Notes: generated from the letters alone by a model not told the origin. Shown: positions 34,259 through 42,879, numbered from the stretch's first letter. The stretch: DNA of 64,000 nucleotides from Candidatus Caldisaccharidevorator malaysiensis (GCA_025057575.1 JANXBO010000007.1:1-64000), one strand, 5' to 3'. Program-made: numbers and translations.

Positions 34259-37200
34259 ATGAAGTTGATGACTTTGAGGCAAAATCCGTGGAGGTTAGAG
34301 ATTAACCTGGCACTTGTTTTACTAATCGCCTTCGGATCACCCTGGATCGGGAGTGGTTTCCTATTCCCAACTAGAGAAGCAGCCGCCCAAGTTCCGGGTT
34401 TAGCGCCGACCCCTGTACTGGTTGCTTCATTTCAGCCGGCAGAAGGTGTTCCCCCTCAGATCGCTACTCGCTTAACGAATGCCTTGCTTTCTTCTTTAGA
34501 GAAGTCCCGACGCTTTACCGCTACCCGATTGAGCATAGACGACCCAACGATCATCCGACTGATTCAAGAAGGGCAGATTACAGAGGAAGCCGTAACCAGC
34601 CAGTTAGAGCGCCCGACGGCGGAAGGGTTAGCGGAGATTGCCTTTGCTGCTAAGATTCCCGTTGCTCTTTTCGGTGAGGTAGACACCTACACCTATGATC
34701 CCGCCAACGGCGGTCGCGTTAAGGTGCGCTTGACAGCTCACTTTGTAACAATTGACTTGACAACTGGTGCGGTCGCCGCTACCAGAGATGTAACGGTTGA
34801 AGGAACCAGCAAACCACAGTTAAAACCCACGGCAGAAGATACTCTGGCAGCGCAGGCGCTTTATGATGCGAGTGAAAATCTGATTGCAGAGGTGACGGGA
34901 AGGCCCCGACCTCCGGAAGTGAAACCGGAGCCGAAGGGTCTGAGTGGTCTTGCGATCGTTGCCGGATTGGTCGCTATTGCCCTGATCGCTGGTCAACAGG
35001 GTGATCGGAGAGCCCCAGTCCGACCAGCGGTGGCGCCGAACGCCCCCCGTAGCGTCCGTGCCGTGCCCTTCGGGAATCAGATCAATGTGTCCTGGCTCCC
35101 GCCAGCGGCTGGTAATCCATCGGGGTATCATATTTACCGAGCCGAGGCAGGTGCTGCGACCAGAGGAACGAGCAGGCAAGGAGTGCGTCTGACTATTGGC
35201 GCTCCCGTTCCAGCAGTGACAACCACCTTTGCAGACACCACGGCGGTAGCGGGCACGCTGTATATTTATGCCGTCACGGCCATTTATCCCGATGGCTCCG
35301 AGAGCAGTCAGGCGCCGGCAAATGTGGATCCGACCGGACGACCCACCCCGACGGGCATTGGCGTCCCCTTGCCTCCCGTCAATTTTGCCGGACGACCGGG
35401 GGACACGGTTGCGATCTTGTCTTGGTCCGATAACCCCGACAATGCGCCCGGACTTGTCGCCGGTTTCCGGCTTTATCGGGCAACAAACCCTGGGATGACG
35501 GGAGCCGTTATGGTCGCTGGCGAGTCTGTCTTGAGAGCGGCGAGCCGGACCTTCACAGATTCGGGTCTTCAGAACGGTCAGGTCTATTACTATGCGATAG
35601 AGGCCGTCAGCATTTTGGGCTTCAGAAGCGCTCGCTCGGTCGTGGTCGCAGTTACCCCGGGGAACTTGGCACCGCAGGCGCCCGCTTCGCTTACCGCTGC
35701 TTGGGACACCGGAGCCGGAGCAGTCCGTCTCTCCTGGACTGCGTCGCCAGACCCAGACATCCGGGAGTATAAGATTTACCGAAAAGCCGAATCCTTTACC
35801 CGAAGTCGGGCAGCCGTGTCGCGATTGCGGTCGCCAACCGTTTTGCCCAACTTGCCGCCGGGTGTTGCCCAGCAATTAGTTCGGAGCAACCCCAGCCGGC
35901 AGGCATCAGTCACCTTTACCGAGGCGGACCGCATTGCCACCGTTTCAGCTACCTCGTTTAACGATACCGGTGCAGCCGCCTTCCTACCCCGTCCGTCCGA
36001 TAGCCTCGCTCAATACTCCAATCTTTTCTATGCGGTTAGAGCGGTGGACACGACGGGTCAAGAGAGTGGCTTTTCCCCGATTGCGTCGGTCACCCCCAAC
36101 AATCCGCCACCCAGCCTGGCGACTCAGACGCCGGTGGTGGTGCCCGGCGACAGAAAGAATACCATCGTGGTAGAAGCCCTCCTTCAGAGCGCCGAAACAA
36201 ATCCAGAATGGCGTGTTGACAAGAATGCGATCCGGATTCTGAGGAGCACCACCGCTGGAGGAACAGCAACAGCGCCCGCCATTACTCCTGTTGATCCCCT
36301 GCCCCTGGGACAACTTCAGACGGGACCCCAAGGCAGGTTTTTTGAGGATACGAATGTAACGAATGGCACGATCTACTTTTACGCCGTCCAGTTGGTGGAC
36401 AAGTTGGGTGTTGGTGGGGCGCGCTCAAGGGAAGCCTCCTGCACCCCCTTCGCCAGTGCAGGAATCATTTTTGAAACCCAAAACAATGTGACAGAACTTT
36501 CTGGTAACGGCAGTCATCAACTGCCGATTTTGTTGACGGCAAGGGATAGTGCCGGAAGGCCAGTGGCGGGACTGCGCATTCAGATAAGAATTGATCCCCC
36601 TGGAAGAGGAACGGTCAGCCCCGCGGAAGGCATCACCGATCGTCTTGGTCAGTTTGCCTTCACTTATACGGCGCCTGTCGTAACCACTGACGAAACCGTA
36701 AGTTTGTCAGCGATTACTGGTTTGACTAACGTAACGGTCACACCGCTGCAACTGACCGTGCGGGCACCCGTTATTGGTTCTGTCAATCTCTCGGCAGTGA
36801 AGGCTCAGTTAACAGCGGATGGGTTAGATAGCACTCCGGTGACCGTTTCGGTATTGGATCGTTTCGGCCAGCCGCTGCCCAATGTTACCGTTGACCTAAC
36901 GGTAGACCCTGTTGGTGCAGGACGCCTCCTGGACGATGCGGGCAGAGAAGTTGATCATGTTCAAGTGGGAGCCTCTGGGGTCGGACGCGTTGTCTTCCGG
37001 GCGGCAACGGTCGCCAGGGAAGTGACGGTCATTGCGATCGCCCGAGGGACTCCCGTCAGCGATCAGTTAAAGTTGACGTTAGTTGCTGGTTCTCCAGCCA
37101 ACATCGGATTGAGCGCTCATCCGAGAGAGCCCGTCGCCGATGGAAGTAGCCAGGTGACGATAACCGCCGAGGTAACAGACAGCCATCACAATCCTGTTCA

Positions 37201-38062
37201 CGGTGCCCGTGTGGAGTTTGAATCGGCTGATCCGCTTCTGGTGTTTGAAGCTACCCGGAGGACCACCGTGACCGCCGTTACCAGCCGGGGCAGAGCGTCG
37301 GTGACCGCTATAGCACCTCTGAGATCTGGGTCCTACTTGGTGAGAGCACGGGTCGGTTTTGTCACAGCAACGATTACATTGCTCTTTAAGGCTGGTCCGC
37401 CGGCAACGGCTGTCGCCTCGGTGACGAACACGGACTTGTTGGTTTCCTTGACCCAGCCTAGGTATGAACCGTTACGCGCTTTGTCTCAAGCGTTCATTAC
37501 AGTCCTCATTTTTGATACCAACGGCAATCCGGTTGTTGGGGAGACCGTAAATGCGTCTACCACCGCTGGCGGCGTTGTGACATCATCGGCAACGACGGAC
37601 GAGGCGGGGCGCGTGACGCTCCTTTACACGGCACCCGGAACTCCTGTCCAAGATACCGTTACCATAACCGCTAATGGGGCGAGCACTTCGGTAAACTTTA
37701 ATATCCGTTCCGGTCCCCCGGACACCATCACCATCGTAAGGTCTCCCGATTCATTGCCTGCAGACGGATCAAGCACCGCAACCGTTTTAGTCCGGGTGGT
37801 TGATGGGCGAGGTAACCCCGTTAGAGACGGGATTCCTGTCCGGTTTGAGATTGAGCAGGGATTCCCTGACTCCGCTGTGCTGCTTCCAGGGAATGTCCAG
37901 TCCTTAACTGTCAGCACAACTCGCGGTGATGGGAGTGCTTCTGTCACCCTGAAAGCGGGCACTCTTCCAGGGACAGTGAGACTACGAATCTTCGCAGAAG
38001 ATGTGGTTTCAAGTATTTCGTATGGGGCAGAGCGCATCATAACCTTGGAGATTCGCAACTAA
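34259..38062 (+). CDS. CsgG-like head, hydrophobic segment, FnIII and Big_1 repeat protein, exported
   Basis: About 1267 residues. I used the ATG at 34259, which begins a signal-peptide-like stretch ending at AAAQV; the frame extends upstream but only into the end of the previous gene. A GTG at 34229 behind AAGGTGG is an alternative. Order: CsgG/LpoB-like domain (about 50-195, VASFQPAEGVPPQIATRL, IPVALFGEVDTYTYDP); hydrophobic segment (about 229-247) ending GQQGDRRAP; three or four fibronectin-III-like domains (about 260-735) with NQINVSWLPPAAGNPSGYHI and DPDIREYKIYRKAES; then Big_1 (invasin/intimin-type) Ig repeats to the end, with DRFGQPLPNVTVDLTVDP and GNPVRDGIPVRFEIEQ. Such proteins are adhesins or surface stalks. 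Confidence 0.75.
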   Translation: MKLMTLRQNPWRLEINLALVLLIAFGSPWIGSGFLFPTREAAAQVPGLAPTPVLVASFQPAEGVPPQIATRLTNALLSSLEKSRRFTATRLSIDDPTIIRLIQEGQITEEAVTSQLERPTAEGLAEIAFAAKIPVALFGEVDTYTYDPANGGRVKVRLTAHFVTIDLTTGAVAATRDVTVEGTSKPQLKPTAEDTLAAQALYDASENLIAEVTGRPRPPEVKPEPKGLSGLAIVAGLVAIALIAGQQGDRRAPVRPAVAPNAPRSVRAVPFGNQINVSWLPPAAGNPSGYHIYRAEAGAATRGTSRQGVRLTIGAPVPAVTTTFADTTAVAGTLYIYAVTAIYPDGSESSQAPANVDPTGRPTPTGIGVPLPPVNFAGRPGDTVAILSWSDNPDNAPGLVAGFRLYRATNPGMTGAVMVAGESVLRAASRTFTDSGLQNGQVYYYAIEAVSILGFRSARSVVVAVTPGNLAPQAPASLTAAWDTGAGAVRLSWTASPDPDIREYKIYRKAESFTRSRAAVSRLRSPTVLPNLPPGVAQQLVRSNPSRQASVTFTEADRIATVSATSFNDTGAAAFLPRPSDSLAQYSNLFYAVRAVDTTGQESGFSPIASVTPNNPPPSLATQTPVVVPGDRKNTIVVEALLQSAETNPEWRVDKNAIRILRSTTAGGTATAPAITPVDPLPLGQLQTGPQGRFFEDTNVTNGTIYFYAVQLVDKLGVGGARSREASCTPFASAGIIFETQNNVTELSGNGSHQLPILLTARDSAGRPVAGLRIQIRIDPPGRGTVSPAEGITDRLGQFAFTYTAPVVTTDETVSLSAITGLTNVTVTPLQLTVRAPVIGSVNLSAVKAQLTADGLDSTPVTVSVLDRFGQPLPNVTVDLTVDPVGAGRLLDDAGREVDHVQVGASGVGRVVFRAATVAREVTVIAIARGTPVSDQLKLTLVAGSPANIGLSAHPREPVADGSSQVTITAEVTDSHHNPVHGARVEFESADPLLVFEATRRTTVTAVTSRGRASVTAIAPLRSGSYLVRARVGFVTATITLLFKAGPPATAVASVTNTDLLVSLTQPRYEPLRALSQAFITVLIFDTNGNPVVGETVNASTTAGGVVTSSATTDEAGRVTLLYTAPGTPVQDTVTITANGASTSVNFNIRSGPPDTITIVRSPDSLPADGSSTATVLVRVVDGRGNPVRDGIPVRFEIEQGFPDSAVLLPGNVQSLTVSTTRGDGSASVTLKAGTLPGTVRLRIFAEDVVSSISYGAERIITLEIRN

Positions 38063-38165
38063 TACCTGATGCGTTCTTGTCAAGTGTGCAACCGACCCAA
38101 AAGGGTCCCAAAGAGGAATCGACCGTAATCATCATTTTGACCCGAAGGGTAGCATCGCTTTTGTA

Positions 38166-39455
38166 ATGAAACATCGCACCCTGCTGCTGGCTGCGGGGTT
38201 TTTGGCGGGTGTTGGGGTTGCTCTCGTGTTTTTTTTCGGGTTCCGCCTGTGGCAGGTTCGGTCCGCATATTTGGATTTAGCGAATCCGCACCCGAGCGTT
38301 CGCGCCGAGGCGATTTGGCGGTTGGTGGTAGCGCCCGATCGCCGATATGCTCAGCAACTTGCCGAGCGCTTAGTGGATGACGATCAAGAAGTGCGCCTGG
38401 CTGCCGCCTTCGCTCTTATTAGGCTGGAAAAAGAAGCCATCCGCCCGATTCTGGAAGTTTTAAAGAGGGTTTCGGAAGAAGAAGCCAAGCACCCCCGCCG
38501 CCCCTACCATTTCCTTCCGGGTGATTTTTTTCGCCATCCTTCCGAGGCGGTTCAGTTCATCCTGGCAGGAATCGCGAGAAAAGCGGACGGCGCTCGGGCG
38601 GTTGCTCGGTTGCTAGAGAGTTCCGATCCCGTTGAGTCCAGTGCTGCCCAGCAGGCTCTCCGAAAAGTGGGTCCATCCGTTCTTCCCATCTTGATGACCT
38701 ATCTGCGGGAGGGTCGGCGCGATCTGCGATTGCGGGTCATTCACATCATTGGCTCCTTCGGCGACGCAGGTGTGGACCCTCTTTCCCAAATGATCGGGGA
38801 ACCAAATGCAAAAACGGAGACGGCATTGGACCAGGAAACCCGACAGATGGCGGTGTTTGCCTTGGGTGATACGAAGAGCGATCGGGCGTTGCCGATTCTG
38901 GAGCGATGTCTTAAGGATCCAATGTTGGAACCGGCCGCTTGGGATGCTATCGCCCGTTTGAGGACTAAAAAGTCGGTCGCTTTCCTAGAGCAAGAGGCAA
39001 AAAAGATCCAGAATGAAAAGCCACCGTCCCCCTCTTTCGTTCGCGCCTTGGGAACCAGCAATCAAAGGAAATTTGCTGACTTAGTTCTCCGCTTTCTTAG
39101 AAGCCCAGATGACCGAATTGTGGAGGCAGCTGCTTATTCAGCGGGACAGTTGCAGGTGAAGGAAGCCGTGCCCCAACTGTTGCGTCTGCTTGCGTCTGGA
39201 AAGGCATCTTTAGTGACGACGGCGGCTTTGTCGTTGGCACAGATCAGAGAACCCCGCACCTTGTCCGCCCTCACGGCTCTACTGAGACATCCGGACCACT
39301 CGGTTAAGTCCGCCAGTTTGATCGCCATCCAGAGCCTTGCTGACCGAACGGCATTGAGAGAAGTGGAGGCGCTCGCTCAAGACCCCAAAGTGCCCGACTA
39401 CCTCAGAAGCCAAGCCCAATCCGTTGCCCAATTTCTCCGAGAGCAAGCCCCCTAA
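38166..39455 (+). CDS. HEAT-repeat protein with N-terminal membrane anchor
   Basis: 429 residues. Residues 5-27 are one hydrophobic helix; the rest is alpha-helical with about eight HEAT/PBS-lyase-type repeats, for example HPSVRAEAIWRLVV, DQEVRLAAAFALIRLE, SDRALPILERCLKDP and HSVKSASLIAIQSLA. Such scaffolds bind other proteins; here it would sit on the outer face of the inner membrane. The ATG at 38166 has no Shine-Dalgarno sequence within 15 nt, unlike its neighbours, so the start or the initiation mode is uncertain. The gap before it (38063-38165) holds a short GACCC-AAAA-GGGTC hairpin (38094-38107) and nothing else I can name. Confidence 0.75.
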   Translation: MKHRTLLLAAGFLAGVGVALVFFFGFRLWQVRSAYLDLANPHPSVRAEAIWRLVVAPDRRYAQQLAERLVDDDQEVRLAAAFALIRLEKEAIRPILEVLKRVSEEEAKHPRRPYHFLPGDFFRHPSEAVQFILAGIARKADGARAVARLLESSDPVESSAAQQALRKVGPSVLPILMTYLREGRRDLRLRVIHIIGSFGDAGVDPLSQMIGEPNAKTETALDQETRQMAVFALGDTKSDRALPILERCLKDPMLEPAAWDAIARLRTKKSVAFLEQEAKKIQNEKPPSPSFVRALGTSNQRKFADLVLRFLRSPDDRIVEAAAYSAGQLQVKEAVPQLLRLLASGKASLVTTAALSLAQIREPRTLSALTALLRHPDHSVKSASLIAIQSLADRTALREVEALAQDPKVPDYLRSQAQSVAQFLREQAP

Positions 39456-39518
39456 AACAAGTTTCGGTTTCGGGCAGGCGGGGCAAAATCAAGATAGGTC
39501 GCCCGCCGGAGAGGAACG

Positions 39519-41465
39519 ATGAGAAAACCCTGTTGGCTACTGCTGATTTCTATTGCCCTGACTTGTCGTTTGTCCCTCGGGCAGACCCAACGGGTTACCT
39601 TCCTGCTGACAGCCTCCCCGCCTCAATTGACGGCAGACGGCAAGAGCACTGCCACCATTACCGTCCGAGTGGATGACCCGACAGTGCCCGAAGGGACAAC
39701 GGTCCACTTTACCAGCAGTCTGGAAGATACGGTTATAGATCCGCAGCAGACGCTGAAAAGGGGCGTTGCCAGAGCCACATTGCGGGCAGGAAGGACCGCT
39801 GGGGTGACGATCGTCACGGCTTTTTTCGGCACCTCGCGTCAGTCAATAGAGGTGCAAATCCTACCGGTAGGCGTTCCGGTGAGCCGGGAGACGCAGGCGA
39901 TCCATTTAGAGGGCGATTATGTGGCTTATTCGCCAACCCATCGTTTTGTCGCCGGGGGCGGGCGGATGCGGCTGGTGACAAGGGGATGGGAGATCGTTAG
40001 CGACGTTCGTCTAGACCTGTGGTTGGACCAGGAAGTGTGCGTTGCCGAGGGTCAGCCAGGGGAGAACAAAGTCACCTTAAGCAACGGTCAAAAGACCATA
40101 CGAGGGGATCGCCTGATTGCCGATCTGAGCCAGCAGATGGCGATCCTCATTCAGGTCACACCGAGACCGCAGAGAATCGTGGTGAAAGGAATTTCCCTCC
40201 AGGAACAGGTGGATGACCGGGAAACGGACATCGCCGAGCCGCTGGCACCGACCGACATCAACATCCAGTGGATCCGCGGAAAGTCCCTGGACTACTACCC
40301 CAATGAGCGATTGATCATTAGAAGGGCTCAGATTTATACCCGAGGAGCAAAGGTCGTCAGTCTACCGATCTATGTGGAGAACTTAAGTGGCTATGCTGCT
40401 TCCAGAGGTTTTACTCCCGGATCGCCCCTTCAAGGTCTCAGCCTGACGGCGTATGGTGGACTTCAGTTGGACAGCCCGGTTTACTATCGGGCGGATCGGA
40501 CGGGGACAGGAGCCGTGAGACTTCAATATTTCGGACGGGGCTTCGGCTATTTGAGACCCGGTCCGACCCTTTCCATTGAAGAACAATATGTTCTCGGTGA
40601 TCGGGGGCAGATGGAAGGGGCTTTCCTCCTGGAGCAGATCACCCGAGGGGACTGGGGCATCCGATGGCAGCACTTCCATCGGTTTGGCGCTGGGCAGGCG
40701 ACTTTGTTTGTAGATATGCCAAGGCATAAAGACCTTTTTGCCCGACTGGGCTTTCACAGCAGCGGCGACAGGTTGGGCTACGGTGTAGAAGCCAACTACG
40801 ACAAACCAAAAGGATTCCCGTCCAGTCACGGGATTCGGGCTTTTGCCTATATGCCTGGTGGTCCGATCGGGAGGACAGGACTCACTTACAGCCTCGCCGG
40901 TGCCTTATCTTATCAACCGAACTCGCCCGGACTTCCCCAATGGTCCTGGGCAGCCGATTGGAACCTTAATCTCCCCACTTACCAGAGTCGTGCTTTAGGG
41001 CAACTGACGGGGCAGGTGGGTCTGTCTCTTGTCGGGCTGGGGGGCAATTGGTCTTTCCCTTGGCAGGTTAGCGGTTCCCTTAGCCGGTCTCTGGGCAGGA
41101 TGGGCACCCTGGGAATTAGTTACAACCTGGATCGGGGACGGAATTTATGGGGCATAAGAAATCGGGTTTCGGAGACGCTGTCCACCTATTTGTGGTTGAC
41201 GCCGGGCAAGCGGTGGCGGATAATGGGGAACGCCTCTCTTTACCTAAAGGGTGGGGGCAAATATGCCAGTTTGTATGCCGTTCACCAATTAAAAAGAGGG
41301 TGGAGTCTGGCGGTGGATCTGACTCATCAAGGATATTCCGGATTTACCTTCACCGACTACGGTCTTCGGCTGGCAAGGGAGATCGGGGGCGGTCTGGAGG
41401 TTTCCTTAAACTGGTATCGGTCCCGGCGGCGCCCTTACTTGGAAGTCGGTATGGCTCGTTTCTGA
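39519..41465 (+). CDS. OstA/LptD-like outer-membrane beta-barrel with N-terminal Big_1-type domain
   Basis: 648 residues. A signal peptide (about 5-21) is followed by one Big_1-like Ig domain (about 25-110, SPPQLTADGKSTATITVRV), an OstA-type beta-jellyroll (about 125-245: AIHLEGDYVAYSPTHRFVAG, RLIADLSQQMAIL), the linker RGKSLDYYPNERLIIRRAQI that resembles the start of LptD-type barrels, and a long run of alternating aromatic and Gly-rich beta strands to the C-terminus. The last residue is Phe (MARF), the usual barrel-assembly signal. The OstA-then-barrel order resembles LptD, but the barrel is short and the Big_1 domain is unusual, so its cargo could be something other than LPS. GGAGAGGAACG precedes the ATG. 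Confidence 0.65.
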   Translation: MRKPCWLLLISIALTCRLSLGQTQRVTFLLTASPPQLTADGKSTATITVRVDDPTVPEGTTVHFTSSLEDTVIDPQQTLKRGVARATLRAGRTAGVTIVTAFFGTSRQSIEVQILPVGVPVSRETQAIHLEGDYVAYSPTHRFVAGGGRMRLVTRGWEIVSDVRLDLWLDQEVCVAEGQPGENKVTLSNGQKTIRGDRLIADLSQQMAILIQVTPRPQRIVVKGISLQEQVDDRETDIAEPLAPTDINIQWIRGKSLDYYPNERLIIRRAQIYTRGAKVVSLPIYVENLSGYAASRGFTPGSPLQGLSLTAYGGLQLDSPVYYRADRTGTGAVRLQYFGRGFGYLRPGPTLSIEEQYVLGDRGQMEGAFLLEQITRGDWGIRWQHFHRFGAGQATLFVDMPRHKDLFARLGFHSSGDRLGYGVEANYDKPKGFPSSHGIRAFAYMPGGPIGRTGLTYSLAGALSYQPNSPGLPQWSWAADWNLNLPTYQSRALGQLTGQVGLSLVGLGGNWSFPWQVSGSLSRSLGRMGTLGISYNLDRGRNLWGIRNRVSETLSTYLWLTPGKRWRIMGNASLYLKGGGKYASLYAVHQLKRGWSLAVDLTHQGYSGFTFTDYGLRLAREIGGGLEVSLNWYRSRRRPYLEVGMARF

Positions 41466-41471
41466 CCGGTC

Positions 41472-41500
41472 TTGACGGGGCTGGGAGGTTGTGCTAACAT
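41472..41500 (+). promoter_or_regulatory. Sigma70-type promoter of the structured RNA
   Basis: TTGACG (41472-41477) and TAACAT (41495-41500) are separated by exactly 17 bases, five of six and four of six matches to the consensus. It starts 6 bp after the stop codon of the barrel gene, and its expected start near 41508 is just upstream of the first stem of the RNA. This is the best-looking promoter in the window. Confidence 0.6.
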
Positions 41501-41507
41501 TGGGGTT

Positions 41508-41706
41508 GGTCGGGGACGGAAGGTTCCGGCTGAAGGGAGGGTCAAGTGCCTGACCGCCGGTCGTGACCGGAAGCACGAAGGATAGGGACCGTCAGGTCTG
41601 GTCATCGCCACCGAGGACCTGGCACCCCAAAACCCCGGTGCCCGGAGGTTGCTGTGACAGGGGCAGCCGGCACCCTGAGTTCAGGCACCTCCGGGCACTC
41701 TTTTTT
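41508..41706 (+). ncRNA. Unassigned structured RNA of about 200 nt
   Basis: No convincing reading frame covers this gap. Pairing by hand gives a closing stem GGTTCC/GGGACC (41522-41527 with 41585-41590), hairpin 1 GGTCA/TGACC (41540-41544, 41551-41555; loop AGTGCC), hairpin 2 CCGGT/ACCGG (41557-41561, 41566-41570), and a possible pseudoknot between GTGC in loop 1 (41546-41549) and GCAC (41573-41576). Downstream are a hairpin AGGTC/GACCT (41594-41598, 41616-41620), a stem GGCACC/GGTGCC (41621-41626, 41637-41642) and the terminator, which competes with that stem for the same GGTGCC. A promoter and a terminator bracket it, so it is probably a stand-alone RNA, though a leader of the prepilin mRNA is possible. 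It lacks the SRP, tmRNA, RNase P and cobalamin signatures. Confidence 0.6.
41638..41706 (+). terminator. Intrinsic terminator of the structured RNA
   Basis: A perfect 12-bp stem, 41638-41649 with 41687-41698, encloses a small branch (CCTGAGTTCAGG hairpin and GCTG/CAGC) and is followed by TC and six T. The stem begins inside GGTGCC, which also can pair with GGCACC at 41621-41626, so an alternative fold would disrupt the terminator. Confidence 0.75.
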
Positions 41707-41844
41707 GCCTTTCTTTAGCCACCGCAAGAGAACTTTCAGGCAATCCCGGGCGTTATGGTGCAGCAGGGTGACTTTCAGATGGCGTTGGAGGCGTTACACT
41801 TTTTTATGGGCTTGGCAAGTAAATTCAATAGGAGGTGCTTGCCG

Positions 41845-42654
41845 ATGGGGCGCAAGGCGTTTACCCTGATTGAACTGCTCGTCGTGATCGCGATCATCGC
41901 GATCCTGGCCGCCATTCTCTTCCCAGTCTTTTCCCAGGCACGGGAAAAGGCCCGTCAGGCAACCTGCGTCAGCAATATGAAGAACATCGGGATGGGTCTG
42001 AACCAGTATGTTCAGGACTACGACGAGTCCTTTCCGGCGGAGCGGACTCCCTGTTGGAACGGCTGGGCGACAAGCCGTAATGCGCTGATGTGGTTTGAGC
42101 AACTGGAGCCTTACCTGAGGAATTTTGATGTTCTGCGGTGCCCAACCGCCCGTTATGAGTGGCAATGGCGCGCGAACTGCTTCCCTAGTCACGGCAATCA
42201 CACCTTATTCAAGCGACCCAACAGACGGGTCAATTACGGCTTCAATGAAGCCCTTCACAATTCCCATTCCTTTCCCGACGGCAGCGGTGATCCCTGGGGA
42301 CGCTCATTCGGCAAACTTGCTGGAATGAGATTTCCTGCAGACGTCGCGGTCATCGCAGACAACTGGAACAGCTTTTTGACCCCGTGGGCCGAGGACAGGA
42401 CCTCCCGTGTTAATGTGCGGATTGCCTTCGCCAACGGAAACCCGGGGGACTTTGGAATGTGCGGATGCCCTGCAAACATTGCCGACCGCGCCTCTGATAG
42501 CCAGAAGGAGAACTGGCCTCGTCACCTTGCTGGAGCCGTGATCACCTTCGCCGACGGGCACGCCAAATGGTATCGCTGGCAAAATATCAAATCCACCCGA
42601 TACGGAGGACCAATGCGGTTCGGACCGACCCATGCGGGCTGGGATGACGAGTAA
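41845..42654 (+). CDS. Type IV/II prepilin-like protein (DUF1559-like), methylated N-terminus
   Basis: 269 residues from the ATG at 41845, which follows AGGAGGT by 8 nt; an in-frame ATG 30 codons earlier gives a frame without a leader and is rejected. The start [20 protein letters not shown] is a type III prepilin leader (cleavage between the Gly/Ala and Phe region, Glu at +5), then [20 protein letters not shown] and [20 protein letters not shown]. The C-terminal part has [11 protein letters not shown], the usual H-x-D-G-like block of the DUF1559/H-X9-DG group. This type is abundant in Armatimonadota, Planctomycetes and relatives as pseudopilins or surface proteins. No prepilin peptidase or assembly gene is in the window. 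Confidence 0.9.
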   Translation: MGRKAFTLIELLVVIAIIAILAAILFPVFSQAREKARQATCVSNMKNIGMGLNQYVQDYDESFPAERTPCWNGWATSRNALMWFEQLEPYLRNFDVLRCPTARYEWQWRANCFPSHGNHTLFKRPNRRVNYGFNEALHNSHSFPDGSGDPWGRSFGKLAGMRFPADVAVIADNWNSFLTPWAEDRTSRVNVRIAFANGNPGDFGMCGCPANIADRASDSQKENWPRHLAGAVITFADGHAKWYRWQNIKSTRYGGPMRFGPTHAGWDDE

Positions 42655-42667
42655 GGAGGGCTAAGGG

Positions 42668-42859
42668 GTGCAGAAGGAGATTCCCGTCTGGTTAGCCGTT
42701 GTCGTCATCGTTGTGGTTGTTGTGATTGCCGGTCTGATCTATATCCGTGCGGGGAGTCGCCAGGAAGGCGGCGTCGGTGGTCAGCCACAGATGGCGACAG
42801 CGGCACCCCCCGGTGCCGGTATGATCCGCCCGCAGCAACCGCCTCAGACGCCTCAGTAA
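42668..42859 (+). CDS. Small membrane-anchored Pro/Gln-rich protein
   Basis: 63 residues, GTG start with AAGGAGGGCTAAGGG upstream. One hydrophobic helix (residues 7-25, VWLAVVVIVVVVVIAGLIYI) is followed by a Gly/Pro/Gln-rich tail ending PQQPPQTPQ. It starts 13 bp after the prepilin stop codon and before a terminator, so it is co-transcribed with the prepilin. No known family is recognised; the arrangement suggests a helper or a short anchored partner. Confidence 0.65.
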   Translation: MQKEIPVWLAVVVIVVVVVIAGLIYIRAGSRQEGGVGGQPQMATAAPPGAGMIRPQQPPQTPQ

Positions 42860-42879
42860 AGGCGCCAGAGACCTCAGGA

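Noticed and set aside
34820-35875. Minus-strand ORF of 351 codons
   Set aside because: Shadow of the FnIII/Big_1 gene, which has coherent domains and a signal peptide; no ribosome site or domain on the minus strand.
41508-41706. SRP, cobalamin, RNase P, tmRNA or 6S RNA as identity of the structured RNA
   Set aside because: SRP domain IV (GGAAGGAAGCAG-type) is absent and the length is short; cobalamin core GCCACTG and AGGAGACCTGCC are not found as a set; RNase P P4 and tmRNA T-arm sequences are missing; ends do not pair as in 6S. A search is needed.
41755-41844. Thirty-codon N-terminal extension of the prepilin
   Set aside because: It would place the prepilin leader internally; the AGGAGGT 8 nt before 41845 and the [11 protein letters not shown] start are decisive.
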